Both the position numbers and the translations under genes were made by a program. The notes beneath the pieces were generated by a model. That model did no database searches, was not told the DNA's origin, and saw only the letters and a program-made list of their open reading frames with translations. This document shows, one piece after another, positions 11,950 through 24,415 of a DNA stretch of 64,000 nt. Origin of the DNA: Przewalskia tangutica (taxonomy: Eukaryota; Streptophyta; Magnoliopsida; Solanales; Solanaceae). Positions within the stretch are counted from its first letter, which is position 1. Each line of letters begins with the position of its first letter. The stretch covers positions 83,781,093-83,845,092 of the forward strand of contig CM056724.1 in NCBI GenBank assembly GCA_029844215.1, read 5' to 3'.

Positions 11950-14222
11950 ATGGATTTGGTAAACCGATTGGATCAAGGTAAATCTGTTTCAACTTCAAGG
12001 GGTAAAAAATCTAGAGGTTCCCGTTATTTCATCATCTAATCAAAATATAGATTATGATCGAATGCAAGAAGATTTTGGAATAGAAGATAATGAATATGAT
12101 AATGTTGAAACTGAAACTCTTACACCTACTAGTGTGCCTTCTGTCAATGTTAGTACTACTAGTAGAGGTAGGCCTCCTTTACCAGAAGTAGAAGTAGCAA
12201 TTAGGAGAAAAATGAGTAAAGTGTGGAAGTTTTATGATAAATTGGGGACACTGATAAAATTAGATGTAATATTTGTGAGAAAACTTATAAACATAAGATA
12301 GGGGGTGGTGACGGGGACGGACACTATAGGTAGGCATTTATTAAGAGATCATCTGATATAGTGGGGTTCTGTCCCTAATGTAGAACCCGGTCAACAACAA
12401 ATTAATTCATTAACGGAGGGGCTTATTAACTACGATCCAAAGAAGGATCGCATTGAATTAGCAAAAATGATTGTCGCAAGTTGTTTACCTTTTTATTTTG
12501 CTTATTCTTCATATTTAATTACATATATTCAAATAGTATATAATCTTTTATTTAAATGTGTTCCTCGTACTACTTGTAGAGCCGGTATTTTTAGAATTTA
12601 TACTGGGTATGTTATTTATTTGCAACATTTGTTCGCTAATTTTCCATGCCTAGTTAGTTTTACTTCAAACATTGGACATGCTTTAAACGGTAGAGATTAT
12701 TTAACAATTACTTGTCATTGGATTGATGAAAATTTTAGAATGGAAAACGTATTATTTCTTTTCTGTATGACGAGGATCAAAATCATACTGGAAAATATAT
12801 AAGCGAATCTATTTGTGCTGTTGCAAAATGTATGAATCTTTTTCAAAAAGTACTTACTATATCATTCGATAATGCATCTAATAATACTGTTGTTGTAGAT
12901 CTTTTAAAAGCGGAATTACAACCTCCACTTCCTGATATATTTCATGTTCGTCGTGCTTGTCATATTTATAATTTAATTGTTCAAAGTGGTCTTGATTTAT
13001 TTGAAACTGAATTAGCTTTTGTCCGAAGAGCTGTTGGAGTTATTCAGTGTAATAAAGAAAAATGTAAACAATTTAATTTGAGACAAAAATTCATGTCGGT
13101 GAGGTTGTTACACGGTGAAATTATACTTATTTATTTTTAAAAGAATGTTACAAGTATAAAGACCCCATAACACATATTTCAAATTCTCATTGTAAGAACG
13201 CGATTCATATCTTAACCGGCGAACATTGACAATCAATTTCTGAACTTTTAAAAAATTTATGTAAATTTTACACTGCTACTGTTGAATTTTCAGGATCTTA
13301 TTACCCAACAGTTTGTAATGATTTAGTTCATATAGCTGAAATTTCATATTTACTTTATGGTTTAAAATCAAATATAAAATATAAAGTTGTTGTTACAGTT
13401 ATGTTTGAAAAGTTTAAAAAAATATTTTTTTCCTATTCCTGATATTTATTGTATTGGTGCAGTCTTTAATCTTTTTATTAACAAAGTAGATTATCATAAT
13501 TTAATATTTAGTTTATATAAATATATGGAAGCAGGTGCAACATAAACTCCATCTTCAATTGATTGCATAGGTAAACTTGATACTAATTTAACTAAATTAT
13601 ATGAATATTATGCTACATTACATGATAACAACAACTCTGCTACTAATCTTCCTTCTAGTTCTGTTTCTATGTCTACATCTACAGGATTCAATGAAGATGA
13701 TGATGATAATGAATCTTTAGACATTTGAAGCACTTTTACAACAACACAACCAACCACAAGTCGAATTGTGATGAGATGCAATTTTATTTACAAAAGCCAA
13801 CGGAGTCGAAGAAGAACTTTCAACCTTTACAATGGTGGCAGATAACAAAAGGTAATTTATGGTACTTGGAGCTATGTCATGAGATATTCTTAATGTGCCT
13901 ATCTCAACAGTGACTTCTGAAAGTGCATTCAGCCAAACACGAGACCAAATAGGAGTCACACATTACTCATTGAGCGGAGAAATTTTTAGTGTGCTTAAGG
14001 GATTGGATCAGATCAAAGAGAAGAAATCAAGGTTACGTAGACGTTGACGATCCGGAAGATGAAGAAATCAACAATATTTTGAAAATCGGGAGCACAAGTT
14101 ACGGCGGAAACGGGACAGTCGGGACTGGAATGAATACTCCAGATTTAGCGGCTATGGATCCACAACAATTCAATGAATCTATAAATTATGAAGAACTTGT
14201 TAGAAGGATGAATAATATATAA
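11950..14222 (+). pseudogene. hAT-1 transposase (BED finger, core, hATC dimerisation domain)
   Basis: A hAT transposase cuts the element out and re-inserts it. An ATG at 11950 opens a frame that stops within 30 codons, and the protein continues in other frames. In order: a BED zinc finger around 12200-12360 (VWKFYDK, then RHLLRDH); a core segment around 12660-12760 with the family pattern GRDYLTITCHWIDENFRMEN; a long open stretch 12832-13140 with ISFDNASNNT and FHVRRACHIYNLIVQSGL; and the C-terminal hATC domain around 13760-14100 (DILNVPISTVTSESAFSQTR, then NQGYVDVDDPEDEEI). The total span of 2.3 kb fits the normal 650-750 residues. Several frameshifts and stops make it inactive, though some could be sequence errors. 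The family assignment is secure. Confidence 0.88.
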
Positions 14223-14509
14223 ATAAAATTATTATTACTTCATTATGTACTCTTTTTAACATTATGAATAATGAAAATTCGAAAGTTTACATCTTATCAT
14301 TAATTTTTATTTTATTATTTCTTTAGTACACTTATGTCTACTAATTTAATAAATTAATAAAAGTGTAACTACAATATAAAGTATAAAGTTATAAACTATA
14401 AAATACAAAGTTAACTTTAAATTTTAAAATATAAAACATCAAACTATATTATATTACATATTTAATTTTAATTTAGTTTACATTTTTGAAATTAAAAAAT
14501 AAAAATAAA

Positions 14510-14692
14510 ATCCGGTCTGGTCTTACCGGTTCGACCCGTAACCGCACGATTCGACTGGAAATACGGTAATGAACTGGTCTGATAGGCCCGGTAAGCCAGT
14601 AATCCGGACTAGTAACCGGTCCAGAACCGGTTTAACCCGATCTTGGTCTCGGGCCAAGATCGACAGTTAGACACCTATTGCTCGCAGAATCT
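14510..14692. repeat. hAT-1 right subterminal repeats
   Basis: GC-rich segment in otherwise AT-rich flanks with many ACCGGT, CCGGT and ACCGG motifs on both strands. It matches similar motifs at 11465-11510 on the left side. Such clustered short motifs are transposase-binding sites in hAT elements. Confidence 0.6.
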
Positions 14693-14730
14693 CACGGAAC
14701 CGAAATCGAATACATCATATTCTCCCTAGT

Positions 14731-15197
14731 ATGAGTCGAAGCCCCAAACAACAAAAATTAAAATCACATGCATGAGATTTTTTTGATAGGGACAGTGAGA
14801 ATCAACTAGCTAGATATAAAATTTGTCAAGAAGTTTATAAATTTAAAACCGAAAAAAGTCATGGTGGAACGGGAGATTTATTGAGACATGTACAAAGCAT
14901 GCACAAAGCTAAGTATAACGAATATATGGTTGAAAATACGATGTGCTAATACCTTCTCAGTCGGGACAAGATTCACATAATGTCCCCGACCAAGTACATT
15001 GTCGAATTAACCCGATGACGGGGGGAATTATAGGTCCTAAATATGATAAACACAACGATAGGAAAAATATAGCAAAATTAGTTGCGGTGGTGGGTTTGCC
15101 TTTTCATTTCCTTACTCTCCTGGTTTTATTCATTACATTAGAAAAATGTATAATCCTGATTTTAACGGTTTTCTAGATCAACTCTTAGAAGAGACGT
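14731..15197 (+). pseudogene. hAT-2 transposase, N-terminal part
   Basis: ATG at 14731 (MSRSPKQQKLKSHA), then a stop, then continuation in another frame with a BED-type finger: CQEVYKFKTEKSHGGTGDLL with RHVQSMH, around 14835-14905. Around 15050-15130, RKNIAKLVAVVGLPFHF matches the conserved hAT segment that follows the finger. The gene is cut at 15197, where the duplicated GACGT meets the LTR. It is a different hAT lineage from hAT-1, sharing only family motifs. Confidence 0.75.
15193..15197. repeat. Target site duplication GACGT (left) of Tat-like LTR
   Basis: GACGT directly before TGTCACGCCC. The second copy is at 61551-61555, directly after GGTGTCAACA. Confidence 0.88.
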
Positions 15198-15444
15198 TGT
15201 CACGCCCTTTTTCGACCGCGACATTATTTTAGCGAATCCTGCTTTATAAAATTGTTAGAAAATAAAATAAAATGTTACAAGATGCTAAAAGTGCTAAAAG
15301 GTTGCTAAGGGTGCTAAATGCTAGATAATACTAAAAGGTAAAAGGTGCTAAAGGGTTCGCGGAGTCGCCACCTAATTAGTTTGGGTGAATTAGGACACCT
15401 AAATGTCAACTAGGTTAAAGTCAACATTAACTCCATTTTAATGG
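15198..15444 (+). repeat. Tat-like LTR, left fragment
   Basis: First 247 bases, up to the AATGG duplicated by TE-C insertion. No ORF. Confidence 0.75.
15440..15444. repeat. Target site duplication AATGG (left) of TE-C
   Basis: AATGG directly before TGTCACGACCC. The matching copy is at 57919-57923, directly after GGGGTGTAACA. Confidence 0.9.
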
Positions 15445-18440
15445 TGTCACGACCCGACCCCGGGCCCGCGACTGATGCCCTACCTGGGCACCCCTTTCTG
15501 GTATAAATCAGAGAATAGCAGCGGAACATACACAACACATAAAAACACTTAGAAAATAAACATTAACAGGCTAACCGATAAGGCCACCTTCCGTAAAATA
15601 TACATAATCCAAAAATAAATCAGTACATCTCTTGTTCTTAAAACCCAATCAACAAATATGACTACAGACCTCTACGAACAACAATTGTGACAGGACAGGG
15701 CCCCGCCATACCCCTGAATGTACATAGATCTACAACATCAGGGAAATCGTACCAAAAGACAAGCCTCCGGAGAAATGGAGCTTCAGACACCTGATCAGTG
15801 ATCCTAAGAATGAGGATCCACCACCTGCTTACCCCTACCTGCGACATGAATGCAGCCCCCCGAGGAAAGGGGGTCAGTACACAATATGTACCAAGTATGT
15901 AAAATCGGAAAATACTGCAATTTACATCATAAGTCTAAAATAAAGCTGGAGACATGTATGATAATCAAATTACAGTATACTGTGTCTTACTAATAATGAG
16001 AGTAAACAAATGTATACTTTACTGCATAAAAATAGGAGGCTCATGATCAAAGTAGGGTCACCCGCCCATAGTAGCATTAAGCGATCCTACTCCTGGGACT
16101 ATTTCACCCGTGATAGTATGGACCGCGTGAGGTAACTTTCTCGCATAGGCTGTACCGCGCATAGGTCGTGTGGACCGCGTGAGGTAACTTCCTCGCATAG
16201 GGTGGTCCGCCCGCATAGGACTATTTCACCCGCATAAGCCCTACGGACTCGCATGAGGTATTCCTCGCATCATGGGTAGCAAATCCACGGAATATGCAAA
16301 TGCCACAAACCCGGGGAATGACCCCGTAATGAACAATATATATATCCCTAGTATAACCGGCTATCATACATAACATAAGCACTACCGACTTATCATACAT
16401 AACACAAGCAAGTTAAGAAATTCCCTAACTTCTTATTAGCTTTGTTCATAAACACTCTCATTTTAGTTTGCTTAAGGCATTAACATGTCATTATAAAACA
16501 AATCCAGGAATTTAACCCAAAGTACTACGTACTTCAACCCTTTTTAAAATGACTCTTTTATATATAAAACTTTCAAGATACTAATAACCGTAGTATCAAG
16601 TCATATCTACTTTTTTAAGACAAGTCACAATACCTTTTTTGAAATACATTTATAGGCCTCTAAATCAAGTGACTTCTTTCTTTTAAAACCTTAAGCAATT
16701 GATGCCTTCAAATCAATTTGTCTTTCATAATTTCAAGTCATTTATCATTACTTACATTACTTAGAGTAAACCACACTTTTTAACTTTCCATAAAGCTATT
16801 ATAACCGACTCCCCATAAAAGTCGTTATACTAGTTTTATACCTTAGATACTTACATTCTTCTTTATAACCAAGAGACTTAAACTTTCCAAACAAAACAAG
16901 TATCACATACTTTCAAAATAGTTTAAGTCTCTTAGCTTTTAGAACTAAGATATCCTTAGTATCATTAAACCAGTGAGTTAATTCCCTAACTCAACCAACT
17001 TGGACATTCTTAAGATAAGCCAAGGATATCAAATGGACTAGATTCGTCAAAAATCTCGTACGACTACCGTACTATATATTTACAACTATTCATGCTCAAG
17101 AGATAGGAAAGTTCCACATACCTCTCCGGCTCAATCCACTTGCCAAGTCCAATACACCGCCCGTAGTATGTCAACCTATAATGACCATAATACGTTTATT
17201 AGCCTCTAGCTTCAACATAGAATATTCTAATTGTAAAATCCTTTATTCTACGAAAAATTGGACAGCACTTCCGTTGTTTCCACACACTTTTCTACCTTTT
17301 TCAAGGCCCGAATTCAATAACCAAACACGCCACATTTAAGGCTCAACACATTAACCAATCAAAGGGGATTATACACCTTACAAGACGTATAAAATTCTGC
17401 CCCACAATTCATATGAAACAGTCCAATATTACATGTCATTTCGACTACAAAGTACAACCACAATAAATCTTTTCCAATTCCTTTTTAATCCATAATGTCG
17501 TTCTCGCATGTTATATAGTCGCAACCAATTTCAACGACTATAACTCTCATTTTATCTAACATGCGACAATTATAACTATCGTTTCATTAGTATTGTAATT
17601 CCAATGGCTAATAAGTCCGTGTTCGGATTTAGGCTCCCAATACTCTATAACACTTATCAACTTCAATATATAATTCACATGGTCAACATCAACTATTACA
17701 TGTATCATAGTTTACTTCCAAGAGGAGAGGGAATTTTACCTTTAGGATTTTTTCCCACTATAGCCCTTTTTCCACAACTCATTTTCTCATCAAACTCATC
17801 CACGCGAGCTTTCTACAAGTTTATCAACACTTTATCTTCTTGCCTCCTCTCCAACAATTTTACTAGGCTTAGGTTTTCTTTGAATATTTAGAGAGAAGGG
17901 GAGAGGAATTCTTAAGGATGATCCTTTGCAAAATGACCAAGTCTTGAAGACTTGGTCAATAAATAAGATCTCCTCTTGGTCAAAAAGATGGGAGGGACAC
18001 TTGTCACCCTCTCATAGGCCTTTATACAAATATCTTCTGATTTTCCCCCCTTTTTCGCGAAAAATCCATACTCGGCGCCGCGGCCCTGCAGCCGGCACCG
18101 CAGCGCTGAAACTCCAGAACAACGGGGCTTTGGCGTCGGCCTGCTTCTTGGCCGTGGCGCTGGCCACCATTTCCTCTTCGTCAATCGAACTTCTAACGTA
18201 CGTAACTTTCTACCCCGATGTCCTATCGATGAGCGGTTTGTTGTGTTGGAAACTAAACTCAACGAACTTCATACTAGGATTTTGAAACACCTATAAACTC
18301 CTAATGAACGAGGAGATATACTGCTCCAAAGTTGACTGAAAAGCCGCCTACAACATTTGCCAACTTATCTTTCCAAATTTCAAACCTTATTTCCTTTTGG
18401 ACGTTCTTACCTTATTCTCTTGAATTTACGGGGTGTAACA
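15445..18440 (-). repeat. TE-C 3' LTR
   Basis: 2996 bp, TGTCACGACC...GGGGTGTAACA on the plus strand. Nearly identical to 45874-46385 plus 55451-57918. A likely minus-strand TATA (GTATAAAGG) is around 18020-18030, about 410 bp into the LTR. Confidence 0.9.
16085..16280 (-). repeat. Tandem repeat of about 60 bp in TE-C 3' LTR
   Basis: About three copies containing GGACCGCGTGAGGTAACTT and CTCGCATAGG. The better-preserved counterpart is at 55565-55755. Confidence 0.65.
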
Positions 18441-18476
18441 TTCTTCCCCCCTTAGAAACATTCGTTCCCGAATGTT
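18441..18476 (-). other. Polypurine tract and palindrome, TE-C
   Basis: On the minus strand AAGGGGGGAAGAA abuts the 3' LTR; AACATTCGTTCCCGAATGTT at 18457-18476 is the conserved inverted repeat. Confidence 0.85.
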
Positions 18477-18584
18477 CTTTCAGAGTCAATCTTATAGATC
18501 GCGACACAGTCTCTCTTTTACAACCCCTACATACCAATAATGTCACACGTGGCCACATAATAGCATTTAAGCAAAATACTTCAA

Positions 18585-19115
18585 TTAAAACTTGACAAGT
18601 AAGGGAGATGAATTATCTGAAGGTATAGAGAATAAGTGAGGATACTTCCTCAACATGTCCTCCTCCGCTTCCCAAGTCATCTCATCCCTATTTTCATTCC
18701 GCCACAAGACTTTGACGGAAGCTACATCCTTGGTCCGCAGTCGCCTGACCTGGCGATCGAGTATCTCTATGGGAATCTCCTCATACGATAACCCCTCTGT
18801 CACCTGGACCTCGCTAGCTGGGAAGACTCTCGATGGATCTCCGATACACTTCCGTAACATAGAAACATGGAAGACCGGATGTACCGCCTCTAAATCCGAT
18901 GGTAGATCCAATTTGTAGGCAACCTTGCCTACTCTACGGATGATCTGGTAAGGCCCAATGTACCTTGGGATAAGTTTCCATTTCTTCCCGAACCTCAACA
19001 CACCCTTCATAGGTGATACCTGAAACTCCAAATGTCGACGCCGATTGTCTGCATAAGATTTCTGCCGACTCTGAGCTGTTAACAGTCTCTCCTGGATAAG
19101 CTTCACCTTATCCAC
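18585..19115 (-). pseudogene. TE-C integrase C-terminus with chromodomain
   Basis: An open 176-codon stretch forming the end of Pol. It starts with the integrase C-terminal part (DKVKLIQERLLTAQSRQ, DNRRRHLEF, then RFGKKWKLIPRYIGPYQII and HPVFHVSMLRKCIGDPSRV). The chromodomain follows, about residues 115-165 (PIEILDRQVRRLRTKDVASV, then VLWRNENRDEMTWEAEEDM and YPHLF). Chromodomains guide chromovirus integration into heterochromatin by reading methylated histone H3. This domain with the HPVFHVSML motif marks the Tekay/Del lineage. It is joined upstream to the rest of integrase by a frame containing TAG at 19119-19121. Confidence 0.9.
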
Positions 19116-19118
19116 ATC

Positions 19119-19769
19119 CTACTGAATCAAGTCTGGCCCAACTAACTGAACCTCGCCCACGTCAAATCAACCAATCGGTGACCTACACTTCCGCCCATAC
19201 AAAGCCTAATATGGTGCCATCTGAATGCTAGAATGGTAGCTGTTGTTATAAGCAAACTCTACAAGAGGCAAATGATCCTCCCAGCTACCCCTGAAATCAA
19301 TCACACATGCTCGCAGCATATCCTCAAGTGTCTGGATAGTACGCTCTACCTGTCCGTCGGTCTGAGGATAAAGCAGCGATCGAGACTCACTGTGTCCCTA
19401 ACCCTTCGGAAAGACCTCCGGAAGTTAGCCGTAGCGGGCTCCTGCATGCGATATAATCGATATAGGGACTCCGTGCAGTCTCACGATCTCCCTGATAAAT
19501 AATCTGGCATAATCCTCAGCCGAATACGTAGTCCTGACTGGAAGAAAGTGGGCTGATTTAGTCACTGTCTCTGATAACCGGATGGAATCATACTTCCTCT
19601 GAGTACGAGGTAACCCTGTAACAAAATCCATGTTGATCACCTCCCACTTCCATGTCAGAATATCAATAGCCTGCAATAGCCCACCGGGCTTCTGGTGCTC
19701 AACCTTGACATGCTGACAATTAGGACACTGAGCAACAAAACCTGCCACGTCCCTTTTCAGGCCATCCCA
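19119..19769 (-). pseudogene. TE-C integrase zinc-binding and catalytic core
   Basis: Integrase inserts element DNA into the host. In order: the CC half of the HHCC zinc site (CPNCQHVK); the core with the first catalytic Asp in NMDFVTGLPRT; the region REIVRLHGVPISIISHAGAR, where the second catalytic Asp (normally SDRG) reads His; then, after a frame break near 19425, QTDGQVERTIQTLEDMLRAC with the catalytic Glu, and FAYNNSYHSSIQMAPY followed by TAG (19206-19208) and ALYGR. The Asp-to-His change, the stops and a frameshift make the enzyme non-functional. Confidence 0.88.
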
Positions 19770-20501
19770 CTAATACATACATCTGAGGTCATGGTACATC
19801 TTAGTCGACCCTGGATGAATAGAGTAACGAGCACTGTGTGCCTCCCCCAGAATCTGCTGACGAAGTCCTGCAACATCGGGAACACACAATATGCCCTCAA
19901 ATCTTAGCACCCCATCAGGCGCTACCTCAAACAAACTCTTCTCCTCTCGAAGAGACGTATCTCGATACCGTATCATCACTGGGTCCTCATACTGTCGCAT
20001 CTTCACCTCATCAACGATGGAAGACTCGACAATCTCACGAACCCGTACCCCACTATCATCGGTATCGACCAAACAAACCCCAAGGCTAGCTAGCTGATGG
20101 ATCTGACGGACCATGTCCTGTCTCTCTGGCTGTACCTCTGACAGACTCCCCATCGATCTACGACTCAAAGCATCTGCAACCACGTTGGCTTTTCCCGGAT
20201 GGTATAGGATGTCAACATCATAATACTTCAACAACTCTAACCACCGTCTCTGCCGCAAGTTCAGCTCCCTCTGCCTGAAGATGTACCGGAGGCTCTTGTG
20301 GTCTGTATAAATATCCACATGAACCCCATATAAATAATGTCTCCAAATCTTCAAGGCATGAATAACTGCGGCCAACTCTAAGTAGTGGGTAGGGTAATTC
20401 CTCTCATGCTTCCGTAACTGCCGGGAAGCATAGGCTATAACCTTGCCGTGCTGCATCAATACGCACCCTAGCCCGATACCCGAGGCATCACAATAAATCA
20501 C
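19770..20501 (-). pseudogene. TE-C RNase H and integrase HH motif
   Basis: An open 243-codon stretch. RNase H occupies about residues 1-115: the catalytic Asp in YCDASGIGLGCVLMQ, Glu in HYLELAAVIHAL and Asp in IYTDHKSLRYIF, ending with ILYHPGKANVVADALSR. This domain removes the RNA template during reverse transcription. The linker leads to the HH half of the integrase zinc site (EAHSARYSIHPGSTKMYHDL). The frame ends at TAG 19770-19772 where a Trp (MYxWDG) is expected. Catalytic residues of RNase H are intact. Confidence 0.92.
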
Positions 20502-20509
20502 GTAGCCCT

Positions 20510-20701
20510 CTAACCGCCGGGAGTAAGAAGCTGAGTCGTCGTCAACTTTTCCTTGATGGTGGAAGCCCTTCTCACAAGCTTCGTCGGGAACTTAGCGCTA
20601 CGAGTCGGCTGGTCAGCGATCTTGATATCAAGAAAGCGCTCCACAAACCTACGATAATAACTCGACCTTCTAAGCTGCGCACCTCCGTCGGATAGTAGGT
20701 C
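20510..20701 (-). pseudogene. TE-C RT C-terminal remnant beyond the TE-D insertion
   Basis: SSYYRRFVERFLDI and IKEKLTTTQLLT match the RT thumb/connection region (YYRRFVEGF..., KELLTTAPVLT) of Ty3/gypsy Pol. It directly continues the RT at 43102, from which TE-D separates it: Pro-Arg at the far side is followed here by Pro-Thr. Reading is disturbed by small indels. Confidence 0.75.
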
Positions 20702-21489
20702 TGTCACGACCGAACGGGCGTGGTAGTGCCTTACCCCACTAGTGACACAACATCAGAGTAATCAGCGGAACATAAAACACATACATGAAACCAATGAAGT
20801 ATGAAACAGTAATCTGAGGAAAACTTGCCTTTCGGCATATGTATAAATAACAATTCTTACAAAAAGAACAGTTTAATCCTTTTTACAAACCACACGCCAG
20901 CGATACTACGGACTCTAAGAAATGATACGACAACAATGGCGGGACGGGGCCCGCCATACCACGAATGTAAATACCTACAACGGCGGACTATACGAAGATA
21001 AGCCTCGGAGAAACGGAGCTTTCCCAAACGTGAATCTGTGACCCTAGGCGAGGATCAACGGCGGGTGTACCTTTACTGCGGCATGACGCGGCCCGGGAGG
21101 TCGATCTGACAATTGCAGTATGTGGCGAAAATAAATCAGTAAATGAAATCATAGCGATCTATATAAAGCGGGAGACATGTATGATAACCCAACTACGATT
21201 CCTGATAAATAAGCGATCATATCAAGTCGTGGACTCACGCCTCAAAGTCATCACTCAAATATAACTATGGGTCTCACGCCCAACATCAATCATGCCCGTG
21301 GAATACCTTCGCCAGCTGCCGTGATCTATGATATAAAAGCACCAGGAATACATGAACACCAGGTCCCACCTGTGTCATAATAAAATCGTACGGGGTAAGT
21401 ATGAAGGCATAGCCGACTACTAAAACCCACCGTACTAACAAGGTCATAAACTGTATCACGAAATCTGTCTAGACCGTCACATGATCAAA

Positions 21490-21720
21490 GCCGCCACTCG
21501 CGCGATATCTAATGCGCGTCTAGCCACGAACTTCCGCGACTCGCATAGGCCACGATGGCCCGCGTGAGGTATTCCCGCGTCGAGGGTAGCTACTCCCGGC
21601 AGCGCACGGACCGCGATCCGCGTGGCCATAGACCGCGTGCCCATAAGGGCGCAAACTAACTCGGAACTCTCGTAGCTCCGCATAGGCCCACAGGACCGCG
21701 TGAGGTATTCTCGAATCATA
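21490..21720 (-). repeat. Imperfect tandem repeat in TE-D 3' LTR
   Basis: Copies of CGCATAGGCC...CCGCGTGAGGTATTC, homologous to the TE-A block; the 5' LTR copy is at 31480-31680. Confidence 0.6.
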
Positions 21721-23744
21721 GGTCACTAGACCGCTGAGTCTACCCGCATCGGAGGCGGCTTAACCTCGGAAGCGATCGAGTGAGTGGTACAATACCAACA
21801 TAACGGCTGATAGTGAAACTATTTAAGCGCAATCGAGGGGAAACCCCTTTTACTCAAACATCACAAGATACTAACACACGTAGCATCCTAGCATGTTTAC
21901 TTATCAAATAAACAGGAAAGTATCACAAGGCTATCACAACCCAACACAATCAAGTTATACACACAAGGCACTTTCTACTATATGATTAACAAGATCGGGT
22001 TTCTATCCCCAAAGTACTTCATACATTAACTCTTTTTAAAAGATACGTTACTTTCACAAAAAACCACCTGATACGTAGTATATGAAAATAGAGTGATTAT
22101 CTTTTGAAGTAAATCAAAATACCTACTTTTGTAAGATCAAGTAACAACATTATTTTCCAAACGTCCAAGTTTGCCTAATTTCAAATGTTCACGTTTCTTA
22201 TTTTAGAAAGGTTTCGTAGTTCATAATCTTATTCATTTAAGAATATAATTCTCTTTTAAACCATCTGAGAAACATAAGCCTTATATGTGAGTAGGATATT
22301 CTTGTTTATAACAATCTTATTACAGCAGCCATGATCTAGGAAATATCATTTTGTCTCATCTTAGCTTACATGCGGATGGAAGTTTCTCTTGGTTTTAATA
22401 ATACTTAATCTGTCAAAACATTTCCTTTTATTAACAGCGATGGTTTGTCGATACACATTCGATTTCGAACTCAAGAAAACATTCTTAAGCCGTTATACCT
22501 AACTTCCCATAAAGCTAGTATAACTCTTAAGTTTTCAAAAACCAAGTATTACTCTTCTTTCAAAATGATTCAAAAATCTTTTGAAATACTTCAAGTTCTT
22601 TATTATCACGTAACGACCGCTTATAGTTCAAATCGATTACCTTTTAAAACCCACAAGTATTTTCTTACATACATAAATTTATAACCAACTTCCCATAAAG
22701 CCGTTATAACACTTTATGTTTTAGACCAATCAAATACATTTAACACGTATGCGTCTATCGCACTACATAGTTACACACATATCATGCTAGAAGAGATAGG
22801 AAGAGGTTCACATACCGCGACGATTATCGACTAATAGCAAAACACTCCAAGTACCACAAACCGCCGGCTACTCCTTAAGCCAAGTAGATCGCGCCACGCA
22901 TAGTACGTCCCCCTATAAGGCCCCAAGGCGCTTATTAACCTTTAGGTCTCTTCGTAGAACATTCTACGAAAATTCGAAGACTCCCCCCACATGAGCGTAA
23001 ATCTCCTCTCTATCGGGCGGCTACCAAGCCAACCGGGGGTTATACGCCTAATCGGACGTGCACAATTCTACCTCACGAGAAAAAGCTACACAAGTCATTG
23101 TAACACGGTCTATGTAATTCTGATTCGAGACTCTTCTTCGAAAAGGTTTCTTATTATTCAGCTTAAGTCAAAAGACATTGCCGATAACTACGTTGATTCT
23201 ATATATAGTATACTTCAACTATATACTCTAACAACATGTAATTTCCAATTACAATAGGGACAAGATAATTACCTCGATAAGCCCATAATTATCCCAAAGA
23301 TAAATGTCGATCATGGGCAACGTTTAGCTCGACTCCACGCGCTCCAACCGCTCCGAACCACCTAGAAGTTCTAACCAACTTCTACATAACACTCCAACTA
23401 ACTAGGGAGATTTCCTTAGGGTTTCGGTTTGTGACTGACGGGAAGTATAATAGTATTTCTGGGCTTTTCGTATAGGTATAACCTTAGAATACAACAAGGT
23501 ATACGGCTAAGGTAATTTGGGTATAGTAACAATACTTTTGAGAGTATTTCTACCAAGAAGGGGTATTTATACGAGACAACACCACAAGGGGTATATACCC
23601 TACCCTACTAGGGGGTACTCTCGGCGAGGGAGAACTCGTCGAGGGGCCTCTCAAAGGGGGGGAGGACGAGAACAACAAGAAGGGAGGGGGAGGATTTCTA
23701 AGGCTTAGAACATTTAGGATGAATAAGTCTTCAAAGGGGAGGGG

Positions 23745-23752
23745 TATTTATA
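23745..23752 (-). promoter_or_regulatory. TATA box, TE-D 3' LTR
   Basis: TATAAATA on the minus strand, about 406 bp into the LTR. Confidence 0.65.
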
Positions 23753-23914
23753 GGTCTAGCAAAGGCCAACCAATGGCCAAGATCTTGCCAAGTGCAAGGC
23801 AAGTGTAGGGCCAAGATCTTGCCAAGTGCACCTTATCCATCTACCACAAAATATCCTACCAACTCCAAGACAAAAAGCCAACCCATTCGTCCACTCCACC
23901 GCCCAAGACGTCTT

Positions 23915-23950
23915 CCAATGAGAGGGTGACAAGTGTCGCCCTCCCGTTGG
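23915..23950. other. U3 palindrome, TE-D 3' LTR
   Basis: Arms of 17 bases starting CCAATGAGAGGG and ending CCTCCCGTTGG, with one mismatch and two G-T pairs, around a 2-base centre. A perfect copy is at 42859-42894. Confidence 0.65.
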
Positions 23951-24158
23951 TCCAAAGTGTAACGTCTCTCGGAAAAATCCGCAAAAATTAAAAATGACAT
24001 AGCCAGAATTTTCCCTACGAAAGCTGTGAAAACGTTTCGTCGAAAAATGACTCTAACCGGGTGTTGTGAACAAATAATTTTCGGCCAAGCCACTTTAAAG
24101 TCCAAACTTTTCTACGTACGTCCTTACGTACATACTCTGGAAATACGGGGTTATAACA

Positions 24159-24193
24159 TTCTCCCCTCCTTAGAAACATTCGTCCCGAATGTT
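24159..24193 (-). other. Polypurine tract and palindrome, TE-D
   Basis: Minus-strand TAAGGAGGGGAGAA next to the LTR, preceded by AACATTCGTCCCGAATGTT (plus 24175-24193). Confidence 0.82.
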
Positions 24194-24415
24194 CCTTCTA
24201 AGTCTCAAAACAAACGTGCGCCAGTATAGTCTTCACTACTATACTTACGAGAACAATCCTGCCACAAATGGCCACAGAAACAACTGCGCAAAATACTTAC
24301 ATCCAAGCCCACGAGGAAACACCTCTAGCATCACCACAAACACCTCTCTCCGGGGTCTAAAATATACTTCCTTCGCACCTTCTCTTTACAAAAGAAATGA
24401 TCACATCAATGCTCG

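Larger units (their letters stand above)
11440..14692 (+). mobile_element. hAT-1: hAT transposon, left end probably interrupted by LTR-B
   Basis: A degraded hAT transposase gene lies between GC-rich segments rich in ACCGGT-type motifs (11455-11520 and 14510-14690), typical hAT subterminal repeats. The right side ends near TTAGACACCTATT at about 14692. The expected left terminal repeat starting TAGGTGTC is not seen; LTR-B sits where it should be. No 8-bp target duplication could be identified. Confidence 0.7.
20702..24158 (-). repeat. TE-D 3' LTR
   Basis: 3457 bp, from TGTCACGACC to GGGGTTATAACA on the plus strand. Paired with 30646-32812 plus 41782-43101. Closely related to the TE-A LTR, including the 21490-21715 repeat block. 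Confidence 0.88.
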
